From Pseudonocardia terrae (GTDB lineage Bacteria; Actinomycetota; Actinomycetes; Mycobacteriales; Pseudonocardiaceae), in assembly GCF_021343995.1 (NCBI RefSeq), contig NZ_JAJTTE010000021.1, positions 50,530 to 114,529 of the forward strand: 64,000 nucleotides of DNA. Reading direction: 5' to 3'. Below are positions 10,380-19,497 of this stretch, one piece after another. How positions within the stretch are numbered: position 1 is the first letter of the stretch; the number at the start of each line of letters is the position of its first letter. The notes under the pieces are model-generated. The model made no database searches and was not told the origin of the DNA. It was given only the letters and a program-made list of their open reading frames with translations. The position numbers were made by a program, and so were the translations under genes.

Positions 10380-11240
10380 ATGACCGCTCCCGAACCGGTG
10401 CTCGAGCCGGTGCCGGACACCACCCGCGCCGCCCCCGCCCAGGGCCCCAGCGAGTACGCCGACCAGATGCCGGTGCTGGAGCGCTTCGCCGCGCTCCCGG
10501 CCGACCACCCCGACCGCGACCGGCTGCGCTCCGATCTCGTCCTGGCCTTCCTGCCGGTCGTCCGCCACCTCGCCCAGCGGCACGGCTCCGGCTACCGCGC
10601 GGGGATCGACGACCTGGTCCAGGTGGGCACCATCGGGCTGATCTCGGCGATCGACCGCTGGGACCCCGAGCGCGCCGGGGGCGACTTCCTCGGCTACCTG
10701 ATCCCCTGCGTGCGCGGGGAGATGCTGCGCTACTTCCGCGACCGCACCTGGTCGATGCGGGTGCCGCGGCGGCTCAAGGAGCTCAGTGTCGCCATCGGCA
10801 AGGCCTCCGGCCCGCTCGCGCACGAGCTCGGCCGCGCGCCGAAGCCCAGCGAGCTGGCCCGGCACCTGGGCGTGGACCGCGAGGAGATCGTCGAGGCCCT
10901 GGCCGCCAAGGCCAACCAGCACGCCGGTTCGCTCACCGCCGTCGACGACGCCGACGACCAGCCGGTCGCCGACACGCTCGGCGAGGTCGACAAGGCGCTC
11001 GAGCACGTCGAGTACCGCGAGTCGCTGCGCCCGTTGATCGACGCGCTGCCCGAGCGCGAACGGCTGATCCTCACCCTGCGGTTCTTCGGCGAGATGACCC
11101 AGACCCAGATCGCGCAGCGGGTCGGCATCTCCCAGATGCACGTGTCGCGGCTGCTCGCGCGGACCCTCGCCCAGCTGCGCGAGGGCCTCGACGACGACAT
11201 CGAGAGGGACGACACCGAGAGGGCCGGCGCGCCCGCATGA
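10380..11240 (+). CDS. SigB/SigF-type RNA polymerase sigma factor
   Basis: 286 residues with the full SigB/F/G layout. Region 2 includes DDLVQVGTIGLISAIDRWDP and RGEMLRYFRDRTWSMRVPRR; region 3 has ELGRAPKPSELARHLGV; region 4 has LPERERLILTLRFFGEMTQ with the helix-turn-helix IAQRVGISQMHVSRLL. Such factors direct general stress or stationary-phase transcription and are held by anti-sigma kinases; the HATPase-containing protein at 8155-9648 is a candidate partner. ATG 10380 follows GGAGGAGG. Its stop overlaps the next start (ATGA), so it is cotranscribed with the epimerase-like gene. Confidence 0.9.
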   Translation: MTAPEPVLEPVPDTTRAAPAQGPSEYADQMPVLERFAALPADHPDRDRLRSDLVLAFLPVVRHLAQRHGSGYRAGIDDLVQVGTIGLISAIDRWDPERAGGDFLGYLIPCVRGEMLRYFRDRTWSMRVPRRLKELSVAIGKASGPLAHELGRAPKPSELARHLGVDREEIVEALAAKANQHAGSLTAVDDADDQPVADTLGEVDKALEHVEYRESLRPLIDALPERERLILTLRFFGEMTQTQIAQRVGISQMHVSRLLARTLAQLREGLDDDIERDDTERAGAPA

Positions 11241-12298
11241 CGCAGCCGGCGCGCACCGTCGTCGTCGTCGGCGCCTCCGGGACCGTCGGCTCCGGGCTCC
11301 TCGACGCCCTGGCGGAGCGCCCCGAGGTCACCGTGCGCGCCGTGTGCCGGCATCCGCCCGCGGACGCAGCGGAGACCGACCGGCTGTCCTGGCACCCGCT
11401 CGACCTGCTCGCGGACGACGCCGTCGAGCGGCTCACCGGGCTCCTGCGCGGCGCCGACGCCGTCGTGCACCTGGCGTGGGCCATCCAGCCCGTCGGCGAT
11501 GCGTCGACGCCGCGCAGCATCGACCTCGACGGCACCGCCACGATGCTCGACGCGGCCGGCCGCGCCGGCGTCGGGCACGTGGTCTTCCTGTCCTCCCAGG
11601 CCGTCTACGGCCCGCACCCGGCCGGCGAGCCGGCCCTGCCGGTCGACGAGTCCTGGCCGGTCCGCGCCCATCGCGGCTCCCTCTACAGCCGGGACAAGGT
11701 CGCCGCGGAGGCGATGCTGGACGACTTCGCGCGCGACCACCCCGGGGTCGCGGTGACGCGCGTCCGGGCGGCGCTCGTCGTCCGCGCGGACGCGGCCGCC
11801 CGGATGCGACGGCTCTTCCTCGGCCCGGCCGTGCCCACGGCGCTGCTGCGCGCCCTGCGGGCCGGCCGTATCCCCGTGCTGCCGCTGCCGAGCGGGCTCG
11901 TGCTGCAGCTGGTCCACGCCGACGACCTGGGCCGGGCGGTGGCCGCCGTCCTGGACCGGCGCGCCGCCGGGGCCGTCAACGTGGCCGCCGACGCCCTGGG
12001 CTCCCGAGGGCTCGCCGCCGTCGCCGGCGCCCGCCCGCTGCCGGTGCCGCGGCTCCTGGTCCGGGCCGCGCTCGGCCTGCTGAACCGGCTGCACGTCCTC
12101 GGCGCGACCACGGGCTGGTTCGACCTGGCCGTCGACACCCCGGTGATGGACACGGGCCGGGCCCGCCGCGAGCTGGCCTGGTCGCCCGCGGTGGACACGG
12201 CCCACGCCGCCCGGATCCTGCTCGACGCGCTGGCCGACACGGATCCGGACGACGGGTCGCGGGCGGTCAGCGCGCCGGCAGCACCCGGTCGAGGGTGA
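11237..12298 (+). CDS. NAD-dependent epimerase/dehydratase (extended SDR)
   Basis: 353 residues. The N-terminal Rossmann motif VVVVGASGTVGSGLLDAL supplies G-x-x-G-x-x-G, VVHLAWAIQP is the strand-4 segment, and LSSQAVYGPH with YSRDK gives the Ser and the Y-x-x-x-K catalytic pair. It resembles sugar-nucleotide epimerase-like proteins that sit with sigma factors in actinobacteria; the substrate is unknown. The start overlaps the sigma factor stop by 4 bp, indicating translational coupling. The 3' end overlaps the convergent molybdoenzyme gene by 32 bp. Confidence 0.82.
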   Translation: MTQPARTVVVVGASGTVGSGLLDALAERPEVTVRAVCRHPPADAAETDRLSWHPLDLLADDAVERLTGLLRGADAVVHLAWAIQPVGDASTPRSIDLDGTATMLDAAGRAGVGHVVFLSSQAVYGPHPAGEPALPVDESWPVRAHRGSLYSRDKVAAEAMLDDFARDHPGVAVTRVRAALVVRADAAARMRRLFLGPAVPTALLRALRAGRIPVLPLPSGLVLQLVHADDLGRAVAAVLDRRAAGAVNVAADALGSRGLAAVAGARPLPVPRLLVRAALGLLNRLHVLGATTGWFDLAVDTPVMDTGRARRELAWSPAVDTAHAARILLDALADTDPDDGSRAVSAPAAPGRG

Positions 12299-14363
12299 CG
12301 GGCAGGTCCCGCACCCGCACCCCGGTGGCGTGCCAGGCGGCGTTGGCGACCGCCGCGGCCGTCCCGACGATGCCGATCTCGCCGATCCCCTTGGAGCCCA
12401 TGGCGTTGACGTACGGGTCGTCCTCGTCGATCCAGTGCGCCTGCAGGTCGTCGACATCGGCGTTCGCCGGCACGTGGTACTCGGCCAGGTCGTGGTTGAC
12501 GACGTGCCCGGTCCGCGGGTCGAGCAGGCTCTGCTCGTGGAGTGCCATGCCCAGTCCCATGGTCATGCCGCCGAGGAACTGCGAGCGCGCCAGCCGTGGG
12601 TTGACGATGCGGCCCGCGGCGAACACCCCGTGGAGCCGGGGCACGCGGACCTCACCGGTGTCGGCGTGCACCCGCACCTCCGCGAACTGCGCGCCGAAGG
12701 CGGACATCGCGTAGTCCTCCTCGGCCGCGTTGGGGTTCACCGACCCGGACGCCGCGTCGCCGTCGTGCGGGTGGTCGCCGTACTTGTCCCGGAACTCGCG
12801 CACCGCCTCGACCAGCGCCGAGCCCCACGTCGTGGTGCCCGACGAACCGCCCGCGACCGAGGCCTCCGGGTGGTCGGTGTCGCCGATCAGCACGTCGACG
12901 TCCTCGACCGGGACGCCGAGCGCGTCGGCGGTGATCTGCGGCAGCACGGTCCAGGCGCCGGTGCCGAGGTCGGCGGCGCCGATGCGCCCGACGAACCGGC
13001 CGGCGTCGTAGGTCACCGTGGCCGTCGACTTGGGCATCCGCATCGTCGGGTAGACCGACGCGGCCACGCCGGTGCCGACCCACCACCCGTCCTCGAGGCG
13101 CACGCCGGGCCGGTGGTCGCGCCCGGCCCAGCCGAAGCGCTCCGCGCCCTCGCGCAGGCAGGCCACGAGGTTGCGGGACGAGAAGGGTTTCCCGGTCTCC
13201 GGGTCGACCTCGGGCTCGTTGCGGATCCGCAGCTCGACGGGGTCGATCCCCAGGGCGGCGGCGAGCTCGTCCATCGCGACCTCGGGGCCGAACATGCCGG
13301 GGCACTCACCCGGCGCCCGCATCCACGAGGGGACGGGGACGTCGAGTGCCGCGAGCCGGTGCGTGGTGCGCCGGTTCGACGCGGCGTACATGTTCCGCGT
13401 CGGCACGCCCGTCTGCTCGGCGAACTCCTTGATCCGCGAGGTCTGCTCGACGACGTCGATCGCGATGCCGCGCAGCCGCCCGTCCCGCTCGGCGGCGAGC
13501 TGCATCCGCTGGATCGTGGGGGTGCGGTAGCCGGCGAGCGAGAACATCTGCTGGCGGGTGAGGGCGAACCGGACCGGCCGGCCGGGCACCGCGCGGGCCG
13601 CCAGCGCCGCCATGATCACGTTCGCGTGCGGGGTCCCCTTCGAGCCGAAGCCGCCGCCCACGAACGGGCAGATCACCCGTACCTGCTCGGGCTCCAGCGC
13701 GAAGATCTGCGTGACCGTCTGACGGACGGGGTGCACGCCCTGGGTGGAGTCCCAGAGCGTGAGGTGTCCCGCGCCCGACGCGTCCCACAGCGCCGTGGTC
13801 GCATGCGGTTCCATCGGGTTGTTGTGGTGCATCGGCGTGGTGTAGGTGGCCTCGAGCGTCATCGGCGCCTCGGCCATCGCCGCCGCCATGTCGCCCTCGT
13901 GCGTGTCCGGGGGGTAGGTCGGGTTGACCGACTCCGGCGTGTAGAGGTCGTCGCGGTCGGCGGCGAGCCGCGCGTCGTGCTCCTCCGCGGCGTAGGTCAC
14001 CCGGACCAGGTCGACGGCCTCGCGGGCCACCTCGTCGGTCTCGGCCAGCACCGCGGCCACGATCTGCCCGCGGAAGCCGACCTCGGTGCCCTGCAGCACC
14101 GCGAGCTCGGCGTCGTCGGTGGAGGCGAGGCGTTCGGCGTCCGTGCTGGTCAGCACCGTGACGACGCCGTCGAGCGCGGCGGCATCGGCCGTGTCGACCT
14201 CCGTGACGCGGCCGCGGGCGACGGTGGCCTGCACGATCCGGCAGAACAGCGGGTCGGCGACCGGGGTCTCGTCGGCGTAGACGGCGGTGCCGCGGACCTT
14301 CGCCGCACCGTCGCGCCGGGCGAGGTCGCGCCCGATGGCCCTCGGTTCCAGGGTGGCGGTCAC
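12267..14363 (-). CDS. paoC: molybdenum-binding large subunit of a PaoABC-like aldehyde oxidoreductase
   Basis: 698 residues of the xanthine oxidase family, covering the a/b hammerhead domain (KVRGTAVYADETPVADPLFC) and the molybdopterin cytosine dinucleotide-binding domains (PFVGGGFGSKG; AADLGTGAWTVLPQITAD). The C-terminal GSKGIGEIGIVGTAAAVANA holds the catalytic Glu of the G-x-G-E motif. It oxidises aldehydes or hydroxylates heterocycles at Mo, passing electrons to the Fe-S and FAD subunits encoded just upstream. The start overlaps the FAD-subunit stop by 4 bp. Gene order (Fe-S, FAD, Mo) and the FAD-subunit cysteines match E. coli PaoABC (YagTSR). The symbol is by resemblance. Confidence 0.85.
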   Translation of the reverse strand: MTATLEPRAIGRDLARRDGAAKVRGTAVYADETPVADPLFCRIVQATVARGRVTEVDTADAAALDGVVTVLTSTDAERLASTDDAELAVLQGTEVGFRGQIVAAVLAETDEVAREAVDLVRVTYAAEEHDARLAADRDDLYTPESVNPTYPPDTHEGDMAAAMAEAPMTLEATYTTPMHHNNPMEPHATTALWDASGAGHLTLWDSTQGVHPVRQTVTQIFALEPEQVRVICPFVGGGFGSKGTPHANVIMAALAARAVPGRPVRFALTRQQMFSLAGYRTPTIQRMQLAAERDGRLRGIAIDVVEQTSRIKEFAEQTGVPTRNMYAASNRRTTHRLAALDVPVPSWMRAPGECPGMFGPEVAMDELAAALGIDPVELRIRNEPEVDPETGKPFSSRNLVACLREGAERFGWAGRDHRPGVRLEDGWWVGTGVAASVYPTMRMPKSTATVTYDAGRFVGRIGAADLGTGAWTVLPQITADALGVPVEDVDVLIGDTDHPEASVAGGSSGTTTWGSALVEAVREFRDKYGDHPHDGDAASGSVNPNAAEEDYAMSAFGAQFAEVRVHADTGEVRVPRLHGVFAAGRIVNPRLARSQFLGGMTMGLGMALHEQSLLDPRTGHVVNHDLAEYHVPANADVDDLQAHWIDEDDPYVNAMGSKGIGEIGIVGTAAAVANAAWHATGVRVRDLPVTLDRVLPAR

Positions 14364-15367
14364 GTCCGGGTCTCCTCTCCGGCCAGCTCGCGCAGGGTGC
14401 TCACCAGCGTCCCGGTGAGCAGCGGGATCTTGAAGGCGTTGCCGCCGTCGAAGCCCTCCTGCGGGAGGGCGTCGGTGAGCGCGGCCTCAGCGGCGGCGCG
14501 GTAGGACTCGTCGGTGGCCGGGGCGCCGCGCAGCGCCTCCTCGGCCCGGTGCGCGCGCCAGGGTTTGTGCGCGACGCCGCCGAGGGCGATCCGTACGTCG
14601 TGGACCTCCCCGTCGGCCACGTCGAGACAGGCGGCCACGGACACCAGGGCGAAGGCGTACGACGCCCGGTCCCGCACCTTGCGGTACCGCGAGCGGGTGG
14701 CGAGCGGGAGCGCCGGCACGTCGATCGCGGTGATCAGGTCGCCGTGCCCGAGCACGGTGTCGTGCTCCGGGGTGGAGCCGGGCAGCGTGTGTAGGTCGGT
14801 GAACGGGATCGTGCGGTCCCCGTCCGGTCCGAGCACCTGCACCTGCGCGTCGAGGGCGGCGAGCGCCACCGCCATGTCCGACGGGTGCGTGGCGATGCAG
14901 TGCTCGGAGGCGCCCAGGATCGCGTGGTTGCGGGTGGCCCCGCCGATCGCGGCGCAGCCCGAGCCGGGCTCGCGCTTGTTGCACGGGGTCGTGACGTCCT
15001 GGAAGTACACGCACCGGGTGCGCTGCAACGGGTTCCCACCGGTGGTGGCCATGTTGCGCAGCTGCCCGGAGGCGCCCGAGGGGAGCGCCTGGGCCAGCAC
15101 CGGGTAGCGCGCACGGACCCGGTGGTCGGCCGCGAGGTCGGAGTTGCGCACGGCCGCCCCGATCCGCAGGCCGCCGTCGGGCAGGTCCTCGATCTCGGCG
15201 GACGTCAGCGCGGTGACGTCGACGAGCAGGCCCGGCGTGGCCACGCCCAGCCGCAGGTGGTCGACGATGTTGGTGCCGCCGGCGAGGAAACTGGCGTCGG
15301 GCCGCTCGGCCACGGCGAGCACGGCCTCCCGGGCGTCGGGCGGGGTGGCGTAGGCGAAGGGCCTCAT
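14360..15367 (-). CDS. paoB: FAD-binding medium subunit of the PaoABC-like oxidoreductase
   Basis: 335 residues. The FAD-binding PCMH domain has the FLAGGTNIVDHLRLGV loop and SGQLRNMATTGGNPLQRT. A cysteine-rich insertion follows (TRCVYFQDVTTPCNKREPGSGC), the extra [4Fe-4S] site that distinguishes PaoB-type subunits from ordinary xanthine dehydrogenase FAD subunits. The C-terminal CO_deh_flav_C domain ends near LAGEETRT. It relays electrons from the [2Fe-2S] clusters to FAD. Both ends overlap neighbouring genes by 4 bp, so the three subunits form one operon. Confidence 0.87.
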   Translation of the reverse strand: MRPFAYATPPDAREAVLAVAERPDASFLAGGTNIVDHLRLGVATPGLLVDVTALTSAEIEDLPDGGLRIGAAVRNSDLAADHRVRARYPVLAQALPSGASGQLRNMATTGGNPLQRTRCVYFQDVTTPCNKREPGSGCAAIGGATRNHAILGASEHCIATHPSDMAVALAALDAQVQVLGPDGDRTIPFTDLHTLPGSTPEHDTVLGHGDLITAIDVPALPLATRSRYRKVRDRASYAFALVSVAACLDVADGEVHDVRIALGGVAHKPWRAHRAEEALRGAPATDESYRAAAEAALTDALPQEGFDGGNAFKIPLLTGTLVSTLRELAGEETRT

Positions 15368-15906
15368 CGGCGTGCCCCCTCCGCGACACCGACGACCTCG
15401 GCCACCGCCGCGCGGATGCCCTTGTAGGCGCCGCACCGGCAGAGGTTGCCGCTCATCCGCTCCGCGATCTCCCGGTCGACGGCCCCGGCGTCGGCCAGGT
15501 CCGGGCCGCCGGCCACGTCGGCGGTGACGGCGCTGGGCCAACCGCGCTCCAGCTCGTCGAGCACGCCGACGGCCGAGCACACCTGCCCGGGAGTGCAGTA
15601 GCCGCACTGGAAGGCGTCGTGGTCGACGAACGCGCGGTGCACGGGGTGGTCCTCGTCGGGACCCGGCGCGAGCCCGGCCGCGGTGGTCACCTCGGCCCCG
15701 TCGTGGGCCACGGCGAGGGCGAGGCAGGCCAGGATGCGCCGGCCGCCGACGAGCACGGTGCAGGCGCCGCACTGGCCGTGGTCGCACCCCTTCTTCGGGC
15801 TGGTGGCCCCGAGCCGCTGCCGCAGCGCGTCGAGCAGCGAGGTCCGGGTGTCCACGCGCAGGCGGTGGGTGGCGCCGTCGACCTGCAGGGTCAGTTCGGT
15901 CTCCAT
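15364..15906 (-). CDS. paoA: [2Fe-2S] small subunit of the PaoABC-like oxidoreductase
   Basis: 180 residues with both cluster motifs of the family: plant-type ferredoxin KKGCDHGQCGACTVLVGG with a later Cys in ILACLALA, and the helical-domain FQCGYCTPGQ plus MSGNLCRCGAYKGI. It lacks the twin-arginine signal peptide of E. coli PaoA, so the complex is probably cytoplasmic. First gene of the operon; ATG 15906 was chosen because the conserved sequence begins immediately (METELTLQVDG). The divergent gene is an aldehyde dehydrogenase, consistent with a shared aldehyde theme. Confidence 0.87.
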   Translation of the reverse strand: METELTLQVDGATHRLRVDTRTSLLDALRQRLGATSPKKGCDHGQCGACTVLVGGRRILACLALAVAHDGAEVTTAAGLAPGPDEDHPVHRAFVDHDAFQCGYCTPGQVCSAVGVLDELERGWPSAVTADVAGGPDLADAGAVDREIAERMSGNLCRCGAYKGIRAAVAEVVGVAEGARR

Positions 15907-15984
15907 GCGTGGAGGACTTCCCGGTACTCCCCGGTCCATCCCGGTCGGCGGCATGATCCGGCGCCGGTGCGGTACCCGTCGGAC

Positions 15985-17355
15985 ATGGCCATCGCGACGA
16001 TCGACCCCAGCACCGGCGAGCGGTTGAAGACCTTCGACGCGCTCACCGCCGAACAGCTCGACGCGAAGATCATGGCCTCGGCGATCGCCTTCCGGCACTG
16101 GCGGGACGTGCCGATGGACCGCCGGGCCGCGCTCTTCCGGGACCTGGCCGCGCTGCTCGACGAGGACGCGGAGGAACTCGGGCGGATCGCGACGCGGGAG
16201 GTCGGCAAGACCTACGCGTCCGCCGTCGCCGAGGTGCACAAGTGCGCCAAGGGATGCCGCTACTACGCGGAGAACGCCGGGGCGATGCTCGCCGACGTTC
16301 CGCACGAGGTGGAGGGCGCCCGGGTGGTCACGCGGTTCGAGCCGCTCGGGCCCGTGCTGGCGGTGATGCCCTGGAACTTCCCGTACTGGCAGGTGTTCCG
16401 GTTCGCCGCGCCCGCGCTGATGGCGGGCAACACCGGACTGCTGAAGCACGCCTCGAACGTGCCGCAGTGCGCCCTGGCGATCGAGGACGTGTTCCTGCGC
16501 GCCGGGTTCCCGGAGAACGTGTTCCAGACGCTCCTGGTCGGCTCGTCGGAGATCGAGAGGGTGATCGGCGACGACCGGGTCCGGGCCGTCACGCTGACCG
16601 GCAGCGAGCCGGCGGGCCGGGCCGTTGCCGCGGCGGCCGGCCAACAGATCAAGACGAGCGTGCTCGAGCTGGGCGGCAGCGACCCGTTCGTCGTCATGCC
16701 CTCGGCCGACCTGGACACGGCCGTCCGCAACGCCGTGACCTCGCGGACCCTGAACAACGGCCAGTCCTGCATCAACGCCAAACGCTTCATCGTCCACACG
16801 GACGTCGCCGACGAGTTCACGCGCCGGCTGGGCGAGGCGATGGCGGCGCTGACGGTCGGCGACCCGATGGACGAGAACACCGACGTCGGCCCGCTGTCGT
16901 CCGGCGACGCGGTGAAGACGCTCGACCAGCAGGTCCGCGACACGGTCGCGGCCGGCGCCACGCTCGTCACGGGCGGGGAGCCGGGGAGCGGGCCGGGCTT
17001 CTACTACCCGCCGACGGTGCTGGCCGACATCCCGGACGGCTCGCCCGCACACCACGAGGAGCTGTTCGGGCCGGTCGCGACCGTGTGGCGCGCGCAGGAC
17101 CTCGACGACGCCATCCGGATCGCCAACGACTCGCCCTTCGGCCTCGGCGGCAGCGTGTGGACGAACGACGAGGCCGAGCAGCAGCGGCTCGTCCGGGAGA
17201 TCGAGACCGGGATGATCTACGTCAACCGGTTCACCGAGTCGACCCCGGAGGTCCCGTTCGGCGGGGCCAAGAACTCCGGCTACGGCCGGGAGCTCGCCGA
17301 GTTCGGGCCACGGACCTTCGTCAACGCGAAGACGGTGTGGATCGAGGGCGGCTGA
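15985..17355 (+). CDS. gabD1: NAD(P)-dependent succinate-semialdehyde dehydrogenase-like aldehyde dehydrogenase
   Basis: 456 residues, matching the short GabD1-type SSADH of actinobacteria. Visible elements are the cofactor loop MPWNFPYWQVFR, SxV-type LTGSEPAG, the general-base Glu in VLELGGSDPF (about residue 226), the nucleophile Cys262 in NNGQSCINAKR, and the C-terminal PFGGAKNSGYGRELAEFG. It oxidises semialdehydes or aliphatic aldehydes to acids. The ATG at 15985 has a weak upstream site, but conserved sequence starts at once. The 78-bp divergent gap to the PaoA-like gene holds both promoters. The substrate is assigned by resemblance only. Confidence 0.82.
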   Translation: MAIATIDPSTGERLKTFDALTAEQLDAKIMASAIAFRHWRDVPMDRRAALFRDLAALLDEDAEELGRIATREVGKTYASAVAEVHKCAKGCRYYAENAGAMLADVPHEVEGARVVTRFEPLGPVLAVMPWNFPYWQVFRFAAPALMAGNTGLLKHASNVPQCALAIEDVFLRAGFPENVFQTLLVGSSEIERVIGDDRVRAVTLTGSEPAGRAVAAAAGQQIKTSVLELGGSDPFVVMPSADLDTAVRNAVTSRTLNNGQSCINAKRFIVHTDVADEFTRRLGEAMAALTVGDPMDENTDVGPLSSGDAVKTLDQQVRDTVAAGATLVTGGEPGSGPGFYYPPTVLADIPDGSPAHHEELFGPVATVWRAQDLDDAIRIANDSPFGLGGSVWTNDEAEQQRLVREIETGMIYVNRFTESTPEVPFGGAKNSGYGRELAEFGPRTFVNAKTVWIEGG

Positions 17356-17496
17356 GGGCGCTGCGGGCGCCGGGGGCACTGCGTCCCGCACCGTCGCCGG
17401 ATCGTGACCTTCGCGCGCATGGATGATCACCTGTTCGGGTAGATGAGATCACCACCGGGCGCACAGGGTGCCCGGCCGTCGAAGGAGCAAACCGCC

Positions 17497-17652
17497 GTGA
17501 TCATCCTCGGACTGATACTTCTCGTGGTCGGCTTCCTGACCGGGCTGTCCCTGCTCTACTACATCGGTGCGATCCTGCTGATCCTGGGCGTGATCTTCCT
17601 GGTCCTGGGCCGTACCGGCCGTCCGGTCGGCGGCAGGAAGGTCTGGTTCTAG
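17497..17652 (+). CDS. small two-helix membrane protein (DUF6131-like)
   Basis: 51 residues made almost wholly of two hydrophobic helices (IILGLILLVVGFL and IGAILLILGVIFLVLG) with a short basic tail (GGRKVWF). The pattern matches small actinobacterial DUF6131 proteins of unknown function. GTG 17497 follows GAAGGAGCAAACCGCC. A GCAT-N16-GGGTA sequence at 17417-17441 resembles SigB/SigF promoters (GNNT-N14-16-GGGTA), so stress control is possible but unproven. Confidence 0.75.
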   Translation: MIILGLILLVVGFLTGLSLLYYIGAILLILGVIFLVLGRTGRPVGGRKVWF

Positions 17653-17677
17653 CCGGGGAAGGTCCGGCTGCGGCCAC

Positions 17678-17708
17678 GGGCCGGGTCCCGCTCGTCGGGA
17701 CCCGGCCC
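17678..17708 (+). terminator. strong hairpin terminator
   Basis: Perfect 12-bp stem GGGCCGGGTCCC/GGGACCCGGCCC with a 7-nt loop, followed by TT, just downstream of the small membrane protein gene. Confidence 0.8.
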
Positions 17709-17836
17709 TTCTCGTCCGGGCGGACCCGCTCGGCGGGTGGGGACTGAGGTCCTGAGTCGGAGTCCGCGCCGCCGGGGAGTGATCCGTCCGGGGTGGCCCC
17801 GTGCATGGTTCGCGTGATCCGCGGTATCCGCGTTCC

Positions 17837-19459
17837 ATGGCCGACCTGGAGGTGGACGCGGCGGTGGTGGGCGGCGGCCACCACGGTCTGGTGGCCGCCG
17901 CCGTGCTCGCCGACGCCGGCTGGGACGTCTGCCTGCTCGAGGCGACCGACCACCTCGGCGGGGCGGTGCGCTCCGCGGAGCTGCAGCCGGGGTACGTCAC
18001 GGACCTGTTCAGCGCGTTCTACCCGCTGTCGCGGGCCTCTCCGGTGCTGCAGTCCCTCGACCTGGAGGAGCACGGTCTGCGCTGGTCCGAGGCGCCGGCC
18101 GTGCTGGCCCACCCGCTCGGGCCCGACGGGGCGGAGGCGGCCGTCCTGTGCCGGGACCGCGCCGACACCGCGGTGGGCCTCGACGCGCAGCACCGCGGCG
18201 ACGGTGAGGCCTGGCTGGACCTGTGCCGCCGATGGGACGTGCTGCGCGAACCGTTCCTGCGCACGCTCTTCACGACGTTCCCGCCGGTCCGGGGGCCCGT
18301 GCAGCTCCTGCGGCGGATCGGGACGGCCGAGGCCCTGCGGCTGGCCCGGTTCCTGCTGCTGCCGGCCAAGCGGATGGGGGAGGAGCTCTTCGGCGGGGAG
18401 GGGGCCCGGCTGCTGCTCGCGGGCAACGCGGTGCACGCCGACATCCCGATGACGTCGCCGGTCAGCGGCGCGTACGGCTGGCTGCTGGCGATGCTCGGCC
18501 AGCACTACGGCTTCCCGGTGCCGGTCGGGGGCTCCGGGCAGCTGACGACCGCCCTGGCCCGGCGCGCGGAGTCGGCCGGTGCGGTACTGCGGACCGGGGA
18601 GCGCGTCGAGCACATCGCGGTGTCCGGCGGCCGGGTGCGGGCGGTACACACCGCCGCGGGCACCACGGTCCGCATACGGCGCGCGGTCGTGGCCGACGTC
18701 GCGGCGCCGACGCTCTACCGGGACCTGCTGCCGGCCGACGCCGTGCCCGCCCGGGTGCAGCGCGACCTCGACCGGTTCCTGTGGGACACCCCGGTGGTGA
18801 AGCTCGACTGGGCGCTCGACGGCCCGATCCCGTGGCGGGCACCCGAGGTCGGCCGTGCCGGGACCGTCCACGTCGGCCAGGGCGAGGACGGGCTGGTGCG
18901 GTGGGGCGCGGATCTGGAGTCGCGGGTGCTGCCGGAGTCGCCCTTCCTGCTCGTCGGCCAGATGACCACCGCGGACCCGAGCCGGTCGCCGGCCGGGACG
19001 GAGAGCGCCTGGGCGTACACCCACCTGCCTCGCGGGGTCGACGACGCCGGCTCCGCCGACGAGCTGGTCCGCCGCGTCGAGCGCGTGCTGGAGCGGTTCG
19101 CCCCGGGCTTCGCCGGGCGGGTGCGGCACCGGGCCGTGCGGCGGCCGTCGGACCTGCAGGACGCGGACCCGAACCTGCTGCACGGCACGATCAACGGGGG
19201 CACCGCCCAGCTCTTCCAGCAGCTGGTCTTCCGGCCGGTCCCCGGCCTCGGCCGGCCCGAGACGCCCGTCGCCGGCCTCTACCTGGGCAGCTCGTCGGCC
19301 CACCCCGGCGGCGGGGTGCACGGCGCCTGCGGCTGGTTCGCCGCCCGGGCGGCCCTGGGCGCCCACGGGGCGACGGGCCTGCTGCGCCGGGCGGCGACGT
19401 CGGCCGCGATCGAGCTGCTGCAGCGGTCCCGCAGGGATGACGCGCGCGTCAGCGGGTAG
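17837..19459 (+). CDS. phytoene dehydrogenase-like FAD-dependent oxidoreductase
   Basis: 540 residues. The N-terminal dinucleotide fold AAVVGGGHHGLVAAAVLADAG ends in the acidic LLEATDHLGGAVRS, which binds the ribose of FAD. The C-terminal FAD-binding segment is GLYLGSSSAHPGGGVHGACG, characteristic of the CrtI/CrtO-like amine oxidase superfamily. Such proteins desaturate or oxidise isoprenoids or other lipids, but no carotenoid genes are nearby and the actinobacterial versions are largely uncharacterised. ATG 17837 is the first Met before the Rossmann strand; there is no strong Shine-Dalgarno sequence. The gene is followed 38 bp later by the DUF1360 gene. Confidence 0.82.
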   Translation: MADLEVDAAVVGGGHHGLVAAAVLADAGWDVCLLEATDHLGGAVRSAELQPGYVTDLFSAFYPLSRASPVLQSLDLEEHGLRWSEAPAVLAHPLGPDGAEAAVLCRDRADTAVGLDAQHRGDGEAWLDLCRRWDVLREPFLRTLFTTFPPVRGPVQLLRRIGTAEALRLARFLLLPAKRMGEELFGGEGARLLLAGNAVHADIPMTSPVSGAYGWLLAMLGQHYGFPVPVGGSGQLTTALARRAESAGAVLRTGERVEHIAVSGGRVRAVHTAAGTTVRIRRAVVADVAAPTLYRDLLPADAVPARVQRDLDRFLWDTPVVKLDWALDGPIPWRAPEVGRAGTVHVGQGEDGLVRWGADLESRVLPESPFLLVGQMTTADPSRSPAGTESAWAYTHLPRGVDDAGSADELVRRVERVLERFAPGFAGRVRHRAVRRPSDLQDADPNLLHGTINGGTAQLFQQLVFRPVPGLGRPETPVAGLYLGSSSAHPGGGVHGACGWFAARAALGAHGATGLLRRAATSAAIELLQRSRRDDARVSG

Positions 19460-19497
19460 GCGCTGAGCGTACGAGACGGCGAGACCGGGAGGACCGG

